Source of the DNA: Elephas maximus indicus
Taxonomy: Eukaryota; Chordata; Mammalia; Proboscidea; Elephantidae
DNA: 64,000 bases
Direction: 5' to 3'
NCBI RefSeq assembly: GCF_024166365.1
Contig: NC_064819.1
Span: forward strand, 2,864,501-2,928,500
Shown here piece by piece: positions 24,801 through 36,800 of the stretch. Every line of letters begins with the position of its first letter. Positions within the stretch are counted from its first letter, which is position 1. Below the pieces are notes generated by a model. That model ran no database searches and was not told the origin of the DNA. It saw only the letters and a list, made by a program, of their open reading frames with translations. The position numbers and the translations under genes were made by a program.

Positions 24801-27800
24801 CTCTTTAACTCTGCTAAAATGGAGAGAAGCCTCCGTTCATCTCCCTTTAGAGGTCTCTAACTCTAATTTTTCCTAACCTGTGATTTATACTAGCTTTTCT
24901 CTACCTTGGACAACCAAATCTAAACTTTTATCCCAAAGAAATACGCACATTCAACTCATTTATTCTCCTGGCTTTTAAATCACCAAACTCCCTCCAAAGT
25001 CGAACCGGGTGTTCATCCTGTTTGAAAAAACTGGAGGAATAACAGTGTGATACTTACCTGCATGTTTTGCTTGATTTGCATTCTCAATCTCTTCCAAGGC
25101 TCCAGACCTTTTTTTCTTAGCACAACCCTTTCATAATGTTCTTTTGCTATTGCCTCCAACTGCTGGTTCCTCTCAATTCTCTTCTGCCTCTCTAGTTCTT
25201 TCTGGAAACATAAAGAAGCAAAAACGCCATGATCAAAAAAACTACTGAATTTCAACAAAAAGCCTATGAATTAATTTGAACATGTAGCCACTCAACAGTG
25301 TGTTAACCATGGTAAAAGAGCTCTGGAGCATTAAAAGAAAGGAGAACAAGTCTGCCCAGGGGGTAGCAAAAGTTCCGTCATGAGCCCTACAGGAATCATG
25401 GCTGTGCATATTCCTGGATTTATTCACAGAAATGACTGACCTCTTATAAAGCTATTAAGAAGTAAAACACCTACTGAGGAGAGCAGTCAGGAACATTTCC
25501 CCCTGGTTATTAAGGAAAACCCAGCAGTGCAGCCCTTCATTTAGATTATGGGGTGGTTATTGTTGTTAGGTGCCGTCGAGTCAGTTCCGACTCATAGCAA
25601 CCCTATGTACAACAGGATGAAACACTGCTGGTCCTGCGCTGTCCTCACAGTCGTCGTTATGCTGAAGCCCACCGTAGCAGCCACTGTGTCAATCCATCTC
25701 ATTGAGGGTCTTCCTTTTTTTCGCTGACACTCTACTTTACCAAGAATGATGTCCTTCTCCAGCGATTGATCCCTCCTGATAACATGTCCAAAGTATGTGA
25801 GACATAGTTTCTCCATCCTTGCTTCTAAGGCACATTCTGGCTGTACGTCTTCCAAGACAGATTTGTTCTTTCTTTTGGCAGTCCACGGTATATTCAATAT
25901 TCTTTGCCAACGCCATAATTCAAAGGTATCAACTCTTCTTTGGTCTTCCTTATTCATTGTCCAGCTTTGGCATGCATATAAGGTGGCTGAAAACACCATG
26001 GCTTAGGTCAGGTGTACTTAGTCTTCAAGGTGACGTCTTTCCTTTTCAACACTTGAAAGAGGTCTTTTGCAGCAGATTTGCCCAGTGCAATGTGTCACTG
26101 AATATCCTGACTGTTGCTTCCGTGGGTATTGATTGTGGATCCAAGTAAAATGAAATCCTTGACAACTTCAATCTTTCCTCCATTTATCATGATGTTGCTC
26201 ATTGGTCCAGTTATGAGGATTTTTGTTTTCTTTATGTTGAGGTGTAATCTATACTGACGGTTGTGGTCTTTGATCTTCATCAGTAAGTGCTTCAAGTCCT
26301 CTTCACTTTCAGCAAACAAGGCTGTGTCATCTGCATAACGCAGGCTGTTAATGAGTCTTCCTCCAATCCTGATGCCCCGTTCTTCTTCATATAGTCCAGC
26401 TTCTCAGATTAGAATAAGTATGGTGAAAGAATACAACCCTGACGCACACCCTTCCTGACTCTTGGTCTATGTGCATACTAATTTTTCCAATTAATCATTC
26501 ACTTTTCCCACCCTCTGGAATTTAATTTTTTTTTTCTCTAGGCTGCTCCTGGAAGTTGATACCATTTGTCAAAGCTTGCATTTAGGGATGGTCTTTTGAG
26601 TCTCTGCTCAGATGGTCTGTGGTTTCCTCTTTGCCTAATTTAGCCTCTGCCTGCAGCCCTGGCAGACCATACTGTAGGTCATAGATACCATGTGGAGAAC
26701 CTTACCGAGCTGAGACAAAATTCCCAGGGATTTAAACTCCCACTTGGCCACATTTCTAAGCTTGCGAGGCTGGAAGAGGGATGCTGCAGTGCTTGGTAAT
26801 CATTTGACCCCACTGAAGTTCCCAAAGGGAGCTGTTGCCAGTGCTCAAAACCAAAATTCCTGGACACCTTAAGCTTAGGGGATTCAATGAATCTGGCATG
26901 GACCATCCATTCTAGCCCCAGTATAACCTCTGCCTCTCATAAAGAAAAAGAAATCCAAGCCCAGGCCAGGGGTAATTTTTACTTGAAACCATGGGAGTTT
27001 GTGTGGGGTGAACATGAGTACAGAGGTAGCAGGCAAGCCACCCTGCTCCCGAGGTCGTGTCTGTATCACCGAGTACTGGGAACCAGTGCCTTCTTTCACC
27101 TGAAAATGGGGCCCATCTCTTTCCTCTGCTTCCTCAGGGGTTAAACCTTAAACTCTTTTGTTACTATTGGGTTATTGGCATACTACATACCCATTGCCAT
27201 CCAGTCGATTCCCACTCATAGTGACCCTACAGGACAGAGTAGAACTGCCCACATAGAGCTTACAAGGAGCGCCTGGTGGATCTGAACTGCCGACTTTTCG
27301 GTTAGTAGCCGTAGCTCTTAACCAGTAGACACCGGGGTTTCCATTATTAGCATACCAACCGCTTTTTATGCCTCTGCACCTCAGAGGTAAGGCTTTATTC
27401 CAGTTCTATGTTTAGTGTCAAGGTAGGTCCCTTTTGAAATGCATGAACCTTGGCATACCAGAGTGGGAGCCTCACTGTTGTACAGGTTGAACATTCTATT
27501 AGGTGATGCTTCCTGGATGTATTAGTTTTGTAAACGTTTCGCTTTTTTTCCCTTTATCCTGTGAGATAAGACTTGTGAGCATAATTATGGCTTTCCTGTG
27601 TGATCGGGAACCCTGATGGGTTTGTTTTGGTTTTTCTGTGTCATATTTGGAAAACCAGAGGTTCCCCATGTAACCTAATGGAAAGGCACCCACAATAAAT
27701 TATCTATATAGCTCTCACTGGTATATTATCATACCACAGATTAGTGACCACTCCCCTCACTGGTGGCTTGTATTACCAGATCATATTTCCCAAAATCCAT

Positions 27801-30800
27801 ATTACAAACCAAAAATTTAAACATGCTCAGTTTGTAAGCATGTAGTCCAATACTGAAAACACATGCCACCAAAATAAATAAATAAGTGAATTAAAAATTA
27901 AGGAGAAAAAATGAAGTAATGAAAGGGTTAAAGCAGGTACCTTGGAGAGCCCGGAGGAGATTCACATATTCAGGTGTCCATTTTAAGCACTTTTACAATA
28001 ATTAATAAAGAAAATGCCTTCCCTGTCTCAGTGCCACCAATGGCCCACTTCATCCATTCTGAACGGAAAGTGGAGCCTGCCTGTGTGTCCCTTGGTTTTC
28101 CCTGCGTCTCCCCATTGAGGTCATCCCTTCACCCCTCCCACCTGTGGATGGAAAACAAAGGGCACCATGCAGTCTTTGGGGCAGTCCTGAGTGATTCCAT
28201 GATCAGTTCTGTGTCCTCACTGTCCTTCAAAACCAGCAGGTATTTGGAAATTAAGAAAAAAGTTAAATTCTCACCAGTGGTGGCTGTTGCAGTTAAATCA
28301 ATAAAGATCTTGAGTCAAAAAAAAAAAAAAATGCCTTCCCAGAAGTGGTCAACCTCTGTAGTATAAATACAAAAACATTTAATTCAAGCTTCTTTTTTCT
28401 TTACTTCCCACAATTTCACTGTGGGAAAAGGGCAGTGGTGAAGTGGCTGATTCTGACAGAGAACTTAACGTGCCTGAGACATCTGTGAGAAAAAACAAAA
28501 GGGAAAGTGCTGGAACATTGTTAGCCTGGAAGGGTGAGTCACCAATCTTTTAATCCAAACTACCTGTTTTGGTACAATTTCCTCAAAGCGAAATGTCCAT
28601 ATTCTCTGAACATTAAACCAAAATAGCCTTTATAATCTCTATTCCAGACACTGAATAGCTAGTTGTCGAACTGAATGGCCAGAAACAGAAATTATGTACA
28701 ATAGTTTACTCATGAGTAATAAGAGAAAACCAAGGATTAAGTGGAGGAGGAAAACAGAGAAGATGACCGGCTCCACATTCACAGCAATGTCCCTAGCGCG
28801 TAAGGTGGCCGTGGGCACTTGTAAACAGGAACTTAATGCAGACTCAGGCTCAGCCAAATAGCCCTGTTCAAATGTACACAGAAGTCATGGTGTGACTCTC
28901 CTCCTAGAATTATAACTCCATGGTGTCTAGACTCCAAAAAAGAAAACCATTTCTGGATGATTACAGGGAAAAATAGGTTTTCTCAAAGTCTACTTTTCTG
29001 TGGGGCTGCTAACTGAAAGGTCAGCGGTTCGAACCACCAGCTGCTCTGTGGGAGAAAGATGTGGCAGTCTGCTTCCATAAAGATTCACAGCCTTGGAAAC
29101 CCTATGGAGCAGTTCTACTCTGTCCTACAGGGTCGCTATGAGTTGGAATCGACTCCACAGCAGTGGGTTTGTTTGTTTATTGGTTTGGTGCTCAAAGCAA
29201 CACAAACCTCAAAGCTGGTAACCACAGGGACAACGAACCTCAAACATTTCCTAACTCCTGGCTAGATTAACACAAATTTCCACATAAAGCCTATTTATCT
29301 CAGTATCTATTGTTCAGTATAACATGTTCAGCTTTCAACCAAAAAAATACCAGACATACCCCAAAACAAAAGAAACAGTCGGAAGAGAGAAAGCAGTGAT
29401 CATAACACAACTCAAATACGACACAGATGTCGAAATCATCAGACAGGGAATTTTAAATAACATATGATATGTTAAAAGCTCTAAGGGAAAAAATTAGACG
29501 TTATTCAACATCAGATGGCTTAATTTTAGCAAAGACATGGAAACCATAAGAATCAGCTGAAAACGCTAGAAATAAAAAACAGTAGCAGAAATAATGAATG
29601 CTCTCAACGGTCTCATCAGGAGATGTGACGCAGCTGAGAAAAGGTATCAGGTAACTGGAAGATGTGGTTGTTGGGCGCTGTTGAGCTGATTTCTGACTCA
29701 CAGCAACCCTACGTGACAGAGCAGAACTGCCCCGTAAGGTTTCCTAGACTGTCATCTTTATGAAAGCAGATTGCCAGGCCTTTCTCCCACGGAGCTGCTG
29801 GGTGGGTCTGAACTGCCAACCTTCCGGTTAGTAGACAAGCGCCAACAAACAAAAACTGAGGGAAATGAAGAGCATCAGAAATGGAAGAAATAAAGATAAA
29901 ATATAATATTTTTAATTGCACTGAAAGACAACTGGAAACCCTGGAGTTGTAGTGTTTAAGACCTGCATCTGCTAACCAAAAAAAGGTCGGCAGTTCGAAT
30001 CCACCAGGCGCTCCTTGGAAACTTTATGGGGCAGTTCTACTTTGTCCTATAGGGGTGCTATGAGTTGGAGTCGACTCGACGGCTATGGGTTTGGTTTACA
30101 AGATAACTGACTGGTTAAAGCAGTAACAGTAACAATGTATGGGTTATTTATAGTATAAATAAAAGTAAAATATACATTATATATATGACAACAATAGCAC
30201 AAGGGATGGGTGGGAGGAAATGAAAATATATTAGTATAATGTCCTTTCACACACACAGAGGATGGTACACCGGGAAATTTCTATTTCTTTGTGTAGATCG
30301 AGGTTTTCAGCCTATATCATTATTCTTTCTGCTTAAACAACTCTAACATTTCTTCTAGGGTAAGTCTGGTGGCAATGAATTCCCACAGTTTTTTGTTTGT
30401 CCGAGAAAGTCTTTATTTCTCCTTCATGTTTGAAGGGTATTTTCTCTAGATATAGAATTCTGGGTTGACAGTTTTTTCCGTCAACCCTTTAAAGATGTTA
30501 CTCTGTTGTGTTCTTGTTTTCACGGTGTCTGAAAAGAAGCCTATTGTAATTCTGTGGCTAAGTGCTCCACTACTAGTGGAAAGCTGGCTGTCTGAACCCC
30601 TCCAGAAGTGCCCAGGAAGACAGATCTGGCCATCTGCTTCTGAAAAGCCATGGCACTGACAATCTTATGGAGCAGTTCAACATTGCGTATGTGGGATAGC
30701 CATGAGTCGGAGTCAACTTGACAGCAGCTAACAACAACAAACAATAATGTCCTTTCTCACATGTGAGGTGGTGTAACATTATTTGAAGGCAGATGAAGAT

Positions 30801-33800
30801 TATTTTTAAAATGTAATTGTAAACCTAGGGCAACCACTAAAAATGTTTTAAAATAGAAGAGTAAATCATAAATCCATAGAGGAGATGAAATGGAATAATA
30901 AAAAATGCTCAGATGAAATCAGAGAAGGCAGAATAAGAGAAAAAGAAACAAAGAACAAATACGGTAAACAGAAAAGAGCTCACAAGATGGTCGATTTTAA
31001 TCCAAATGTATCAATAATCACTTTAAATGTGAAAAGTCTAAACACACCAGTTAAAAGACAGAGACTGTCGGATTGATATAAAATCAAGACAGATCACAGC
31101 CTTGACCGTAAAACAAAACTTTACACGTTTTAGCGAGCAGAAATCCTACAGTGTACATTCCTGGACCACAATGGGAATTAAGCTAAAATTCAGATAACGG
31201 AAGGATATCTGGAAAAAATCCCCAAATATCTGAAAATTAAACACTTCTGAATAACTCGTGGGACAAAGTGAAAATCTCAAGGGAAATTAAAAAACATTTT
31301 GAATTAAAAGAAAATGAAAATGTGTGGGATACACATAAAGCAGTTCTTAGGGGAAAATTAATAACACTAAATGCATATATGAGAAATGAAGAAAGACGTA
31401 AAATTAATAGTTTAAGTTTTCATGTTAGGAAATTAAAGAAAAGAGAGCAAAATCTTAAGCAGGGAGGGAGATGGAAATAATAAAAACTAGACCAGAAATC
31501 AACGGAATTGAAAACAATGGAGAAAGTTGGTTCTTTGAATAGAAATAACATTGATATACCTCCAGGTTAACAGGAAAAAAACCTGAATTACTGATATCTA
31601 TTAAAGAAATTGGACATGTTATCAGGAGGGCCCGGTCCCTGGAGAAGGACATCTTGCTTGGTAAAGTTGAGGGTCAGCGAAAGAGAGGAAGATCCTCAAT
31701 GAGATGGAACGACACAGTGGCTGCAACAATGGACTCAAGCATAGCAACAATTGTCAGGATGGCACAGGACTGGGCAGTGTTTCGTTGTGTTGTGCCTACG
31801 GTCACTATGAGTTGGAACTGACTTGATGGCACCTAAGAACAACATTAAAGAAATTGAATTTGTTATTCCAAACCTTCTAAAAAAGAAAACTCCTGGCCCA
31901 GATGGTTTCACTGGTGAATTCTACCAAACATTTAAGGAAGAAGTGATATCAATTTTAAATACTTGGGTTTCAGAAAACAGAAAAGGGTACATTTCCCAAT
32001 TTGTTTTATGAGACTAGCATTATCCAAATATCAAAATAAGACAAACACATCATAAGAAAGAAACTACAGACCAATATCTCTTGTAAGCACAAATACATTC
32101 TTTTTTTTTTTTTTAAATAATTTTTATTGTGCTTTAAGTGAAGGTTTACAAATCAAGTCAGTCTGTCACATATAAGCTTATATACACCTTACTGCATACT
32201 TCCATTTACTCTCCCCCTAATGAGTCAGCCCGCTCCCTCCTTCTGGTCTCTCCTTTCGTGACCATTTTGCCAGTTTCTAACCCTCTCTACCCTCCCATCT
32301 CCCCTCCAGACAGGAGATGCCAATACAGTCTCAAGTATCCACCTGATACAAATAGCTCGCTCTTCATCAGCATCTCTCTCCAACCCATTGTCCAGTCCCT
32401 TCCATGTCTGATGAGTTGTCTTCAGGAATGGTTCCTGTACTGGGCCAACAGAAGGTTTGGGGACCATGACCGCTGGGATTCTTCTAGTTTCAGTCAGACC
32501 ATTAAGTCTGGTCTTTTTATGAGAATTTGGGGTCTGCATCCCGCTGTTCTCCTGCCCCCTCAGGGGTTCTCTGTTGTGCTCTCTGTCAGGGCAGTCATCG
32601 GTTGTGGCCGGGCACCATCTAGTTCTTCTGGTCTCAGGATGATGTAAGTCTCTAGTTCATGTGGCCCTTTCCGTCTCAGGCTCATAGTTATCATGTGACC
32701 TTGGTGTTCTTCATTCTCCTTTGATCCACGTGGGTTGAGATCCATTGATGCATCTTAGAGGGCTGCTTGTTAGCATTTAAGACCCCAGACGCCACACTTC
32801 AAAGTGGGATGCAGAATGTTTTCATAATAGAATTTATTTTGCCAATTGACTCAGAAGTCCCCTTAAGCCATAGTCCCCAAACCCCTGCCCTTGCTCCGCT
32901 GACCTTCGAAGCATTCAGTTTATCCCGGAAACTTCTTTGCTTTTGGTCCAGTCCAGTTGAGCTGACCTTCCCTGTATTGAGTATTGTCCTTCCCTTCACC
33001 TAAAGTAGTTCTTATCTACTAACTAATCAGTAAATAACCCTCTCCCACCCTCCCTCCCTCCCCCCTCTCATAACCACAAAAGAATGTGTTCTTCTCAGTT
33101 TATACTATTTCTCAAGATCTTATAATAGTGGTCTTATACAGTATTTGTCCTTTTGCATCTGACTAATTTCACTCAGCATAATGCCTTCCAGGTTCCTCCA
33201 TGTTATGAAATGTTTCACAGGTTTGTCACTGTTCTTTATCGATGCGTAGTATTCCATTGTGTGAATATACCATAATTTATTTATCCATTCATCCACTGAT
33301 GGACACCTTGGTTGCTTCCAGCTTTTTGCTATTGTAAACAGTGCTGCATAAACATGGGTGTGCATATATCTGTTCGTGTAAAGGCTCTTATTTCTCTAGG
33401 GTATATTCTGAGGAGTGGGATTTCTGGGTTGTACAGTAGTTCTATTTCTAACTTTTTAAGAAAATGCCAGATAGATTTCCAAAGTGGTTGTACCATTTTA
33501 CATTCCCACGAGCAGTGTATAAGAGTTCCAATCTCTCCGCAGCCTCTCCAACATTTATTATTTTGTGTTTTTTGGATTAATGCCAGCCTTGCTGGAGTGA
33601 GATGGAATCTCATCATAGTTTTAATCTGCATTTCTCTAATGGCTAATGATCGAGAGCATTTTCTCATGTAACAGATACAACATTCTTAATAAAATATTAG
33701 AAAATCAAATCTAGTTATATAAAAAAGATTATACATCACAACCAAGTGGGGTTCATCCCGAGAAGACTGCTTCTACATTGAAGAAAACAATGTAATTTTC

Positions 33801-36800
33801 TATATTAACAGGTGAAATAACAAAAACTAGATGCAGAAAAGCTTTCAACAAAATTATACATCTATTGATTACATAAACACTCTCAGGAAACTAGAAATAA
33901 AAGGAAATTTCCTTAACCTAATAAAAGGCATCAATGAAAATCCTACAGCTAGCACCATACTTAATGGTGAGAAGCTGAATGCTTTCCCCCCTAGGATTTG
34001 GAACAAGACAAGGATGTCCTCTCTCACTATTCCTATTCAATTTTACACTAGAAGTCCTAGCCAGTGCAGTAAAGCAATAAATAAATAAATAAAAAGCATA
34101 CAGGTTGAAAAGGAGGAAATAAAATTGCCTTTACTGGCATACGACGTGGTTGTCTATATAGTAAAGTCCAAAGAATCTATTTTTTAAAAAAGGAAAAAAG
34201 ACAAAACAACAACAAAAAACTCCTGTAATTAATAAGTGAGTTAGCAAGGCTATGCAGGATACAAGGTTAACATACAAAAGTGAATTGTATTCCTATATAC
34301 TAGCAATGAACAACTGGCACCTGAAATTTAAAAAAGACATCATTTACAATAGCACCAAAAAAATGGAATACTTAGGTATAAATCTAAAAAAATATATGCA
34401 AAATCCGTGGAAAACTACAAAACACTACTGAAAAAAATCAAACAAGATCTAAATAAATGGAGCGATATACCATGTTCATGGATTAGAAGATTCAAGATTG
34501 TTAAAATGTCAAATCTCCCTGTCATGGATTGAGCTGCATCCCCAAAAAATATCTATCAACTTAGCTAGGCCATGATTCCCAGTATTGTGTAACTGTCCAC
34601 CATTTTGTGATGTGATGTGACTTTCCTATGTGTTGTAAATCCTACCTCTATGATGCTAATGAGGCGGGATTAGCAGCAGTTATGCTAATGAGGTAGGACT
34701 CAATCTACAAGATTAGGCTGTGTCTTAAGTCAATCTCTTTTGAGATATAAAAGAGAGACCCTAGCAGACCATGGGGACCTCATTACCACCAAGCAACAAG
34801 AGTAAGGAGCACACATCCTTTGAATCCAGGTTCCCTGTGCTGAGAAGCTCCTAGACCCAGGGAAGACTGATAGCAAGGACCTTCCTCCTAAGCCAACAGA
34901 GAGAGAAAACCCTTCCCTGGAGCTGGTACCCTGAATTTGGACTTCTAGCCTCTTAAACTGTGAGAGAATAAATTTCTGTTTGTTAAAGTCATCCACTTGT
35001 GGTATTTCTGTAATAGCAGCACTAGATAACTAAGACACCCCCCAATTTGATCTATCGATTCAATGCAATCCCAACCAAAATCCCAGCAAGATTTTTTGTA
35101 GATAAGGACAAGTCTAAGATTTATATAGAAAGGCAAAGTAACCAGAACAGACAAAACATTCTGAAAAAGAAAAAAGTTGGAGATTTCATGTTACCCAATT
35201 TTAAGACTTATTATACAAAGCTACAAGACAGTGTGTTACTGGCGAATGAACAGAGATATAAATCAATAGAGCAGAACAGAGAATCTAGAAGGGACCCACA
35301 GAAATGCAGTTAACTGATTTTTGACAAATGTTAGGGTTGGTGCTGGAACAACTGAACTTCCATAGCAAAAAAAAAAAAAAAAAAAAATCCACCTTGACAC
35401 ACACTTCACATCTTACACAAAACTTAACTCAAAATGGGCCACAGACCTAAATATAGAACATGAAACTATAAAATTTCTAAAAGAATATCAGAAAAAATCT
35501 GAGTGACCTTGGGTCTGGCAGTGAGGTTTTAGATACAACACCAAAAACATGATCTGTGAAAGAAAAAATTGATAAATTGGGCTTTATCAAAATTAAGCAC
35601 TTTTCCTCTGTGAAAAACAATGTCAAGAGAATTAAAAGCCATGCCACAGACTGGGAGAAAATATTTGCAAATCACATATCTAGTAAAGGAATTGATTCAG
35701 GATATATAAAGAACTCTTAAAACCCAACAATAAGGAAACAAACAACTCAAAAAATGGGCAAAAATCTGAACAGACACTTCATCGCAGAAGATACACAGAT
35801 GGCAAGTAAATGTATGAAAAGATTTTCAGAATTATTTGTCACTAGGGAAATGCAAATAAACACTACCATGAGATGCACCTATTAAAGTGACTAAAACCCA
35901 AAAACTGACAATAACAAGTGCTAATAAGGACACAGAACAACAGGAACTCTTATTCTTTGCTGGTGGGAATACAAGCCATTCTGGAAGACAGTCTGGAAGT
36001 TATCTACAAACATAGAAGTACCACACTACCCAGCAATCATACTCCTAGGTATTTACCCACATGATTTGAAAACCTATGTCCAAACAAAAGCCTAGACAAG
36101 ACTGTTTATAGCAGCTTTATTCATATCATTAAAAACTGGAAGCAATTTCAACAGAGACAAAATGAACTGTACATAACACTGTACTCTACTTGGTAAACTT
36201 GTTTCTCATGGGGGTGTGGGTTAACAGTTCTAAAACTGCCTTACATGTATACTGGAGTTGAACAAATAAGTAAAGGTATGGTAGATGGTGGGAGGCAGGT
36301 TTCACGCTGTCAGAGAGGGAAGTTATGACAAGCAAGAAGGAAAAGTAAGATGAACCCTTTGTTGCTGGATTAGAGTCAGAGACGTCAGTTTGGATTCAAT
36401 GTTTAGCTTAATTCATAGCAACCCTATAGGACGGAGTAGAACTGCCCCATAGAGCTTCCAAGGAGTGGCTAGGAGATTTGAAGTGCCGACCTTTTGGTTA
36501 GCAGGCAAGCTGTTAAGCCAAGCTCCTAACCATTGCTCCATCAGAGTCCCATATATATATCTAGTTGGAGAGGTACAAAAACAATTATAGATAGGTGTGT
36601 ATATGTGGCTTAAGTACACATATGTATATTACCGAGCTTTGTCTGCTGAGGGTCTAGAATCAGTGACACCCTAGTAGCAATAAGTACCCCCAGTGTCCAT
36701 ATTTTGCTTTCTAAATAGTATTTAGAACCAGGGTGCTTGGAGAAACTGCTGATTCTAGGTCTGGGGCAGTGAAAAAACAAGATGAGCCTGGAGCACCTTG

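Larger units (their letters stand above)
18138..25057 (-). other. CCDC191 intron, repeat-rich
   Basis: It holds an MLT1-like LTR (18345-18840), an L1 3' UTR (19718-20330), a MIR-like patch (about 20524-20650), the nested MLT1/RTE/U6-L1 complex (20654-22916), a MER5-like fragment (22932-23120), an AfroSINE (24211-24408) and an LTR-like patch (about 24430-24780). The stretches 18846-19717 and 23121-24198 show nothing recognised. Confidence 0.7.
30885..36160 (+). mobile_element. Old, fragmented L1 (ORF2 relic) with three younger insertions
   Basis: ORF2-like pieces in order: '[20 protein letters not shown]' (about 31015), '[20 protein letters not shown]' (about 31328), '[16 protein letters not shown]' (about 31880), '[20 protein letters not shown]' region (about 33831), '[14 protein letters not shown]' (about 35060), then the L1 3' portion 'TGCTGGTGGGAATACAAGCC'. 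Many stops; inactive. Insertions lie at 31613-31843, 32101-33667 and 34520-35037. Confidence 0.8.

Noticed and set aside
32101-33667. Cellular gene on the - strand with 104-112 residue ORFs
   Set aside because: The peptides are L1 ORF2 C-terminal sequence and the rest is L1 3' UTR ending in poly(A).
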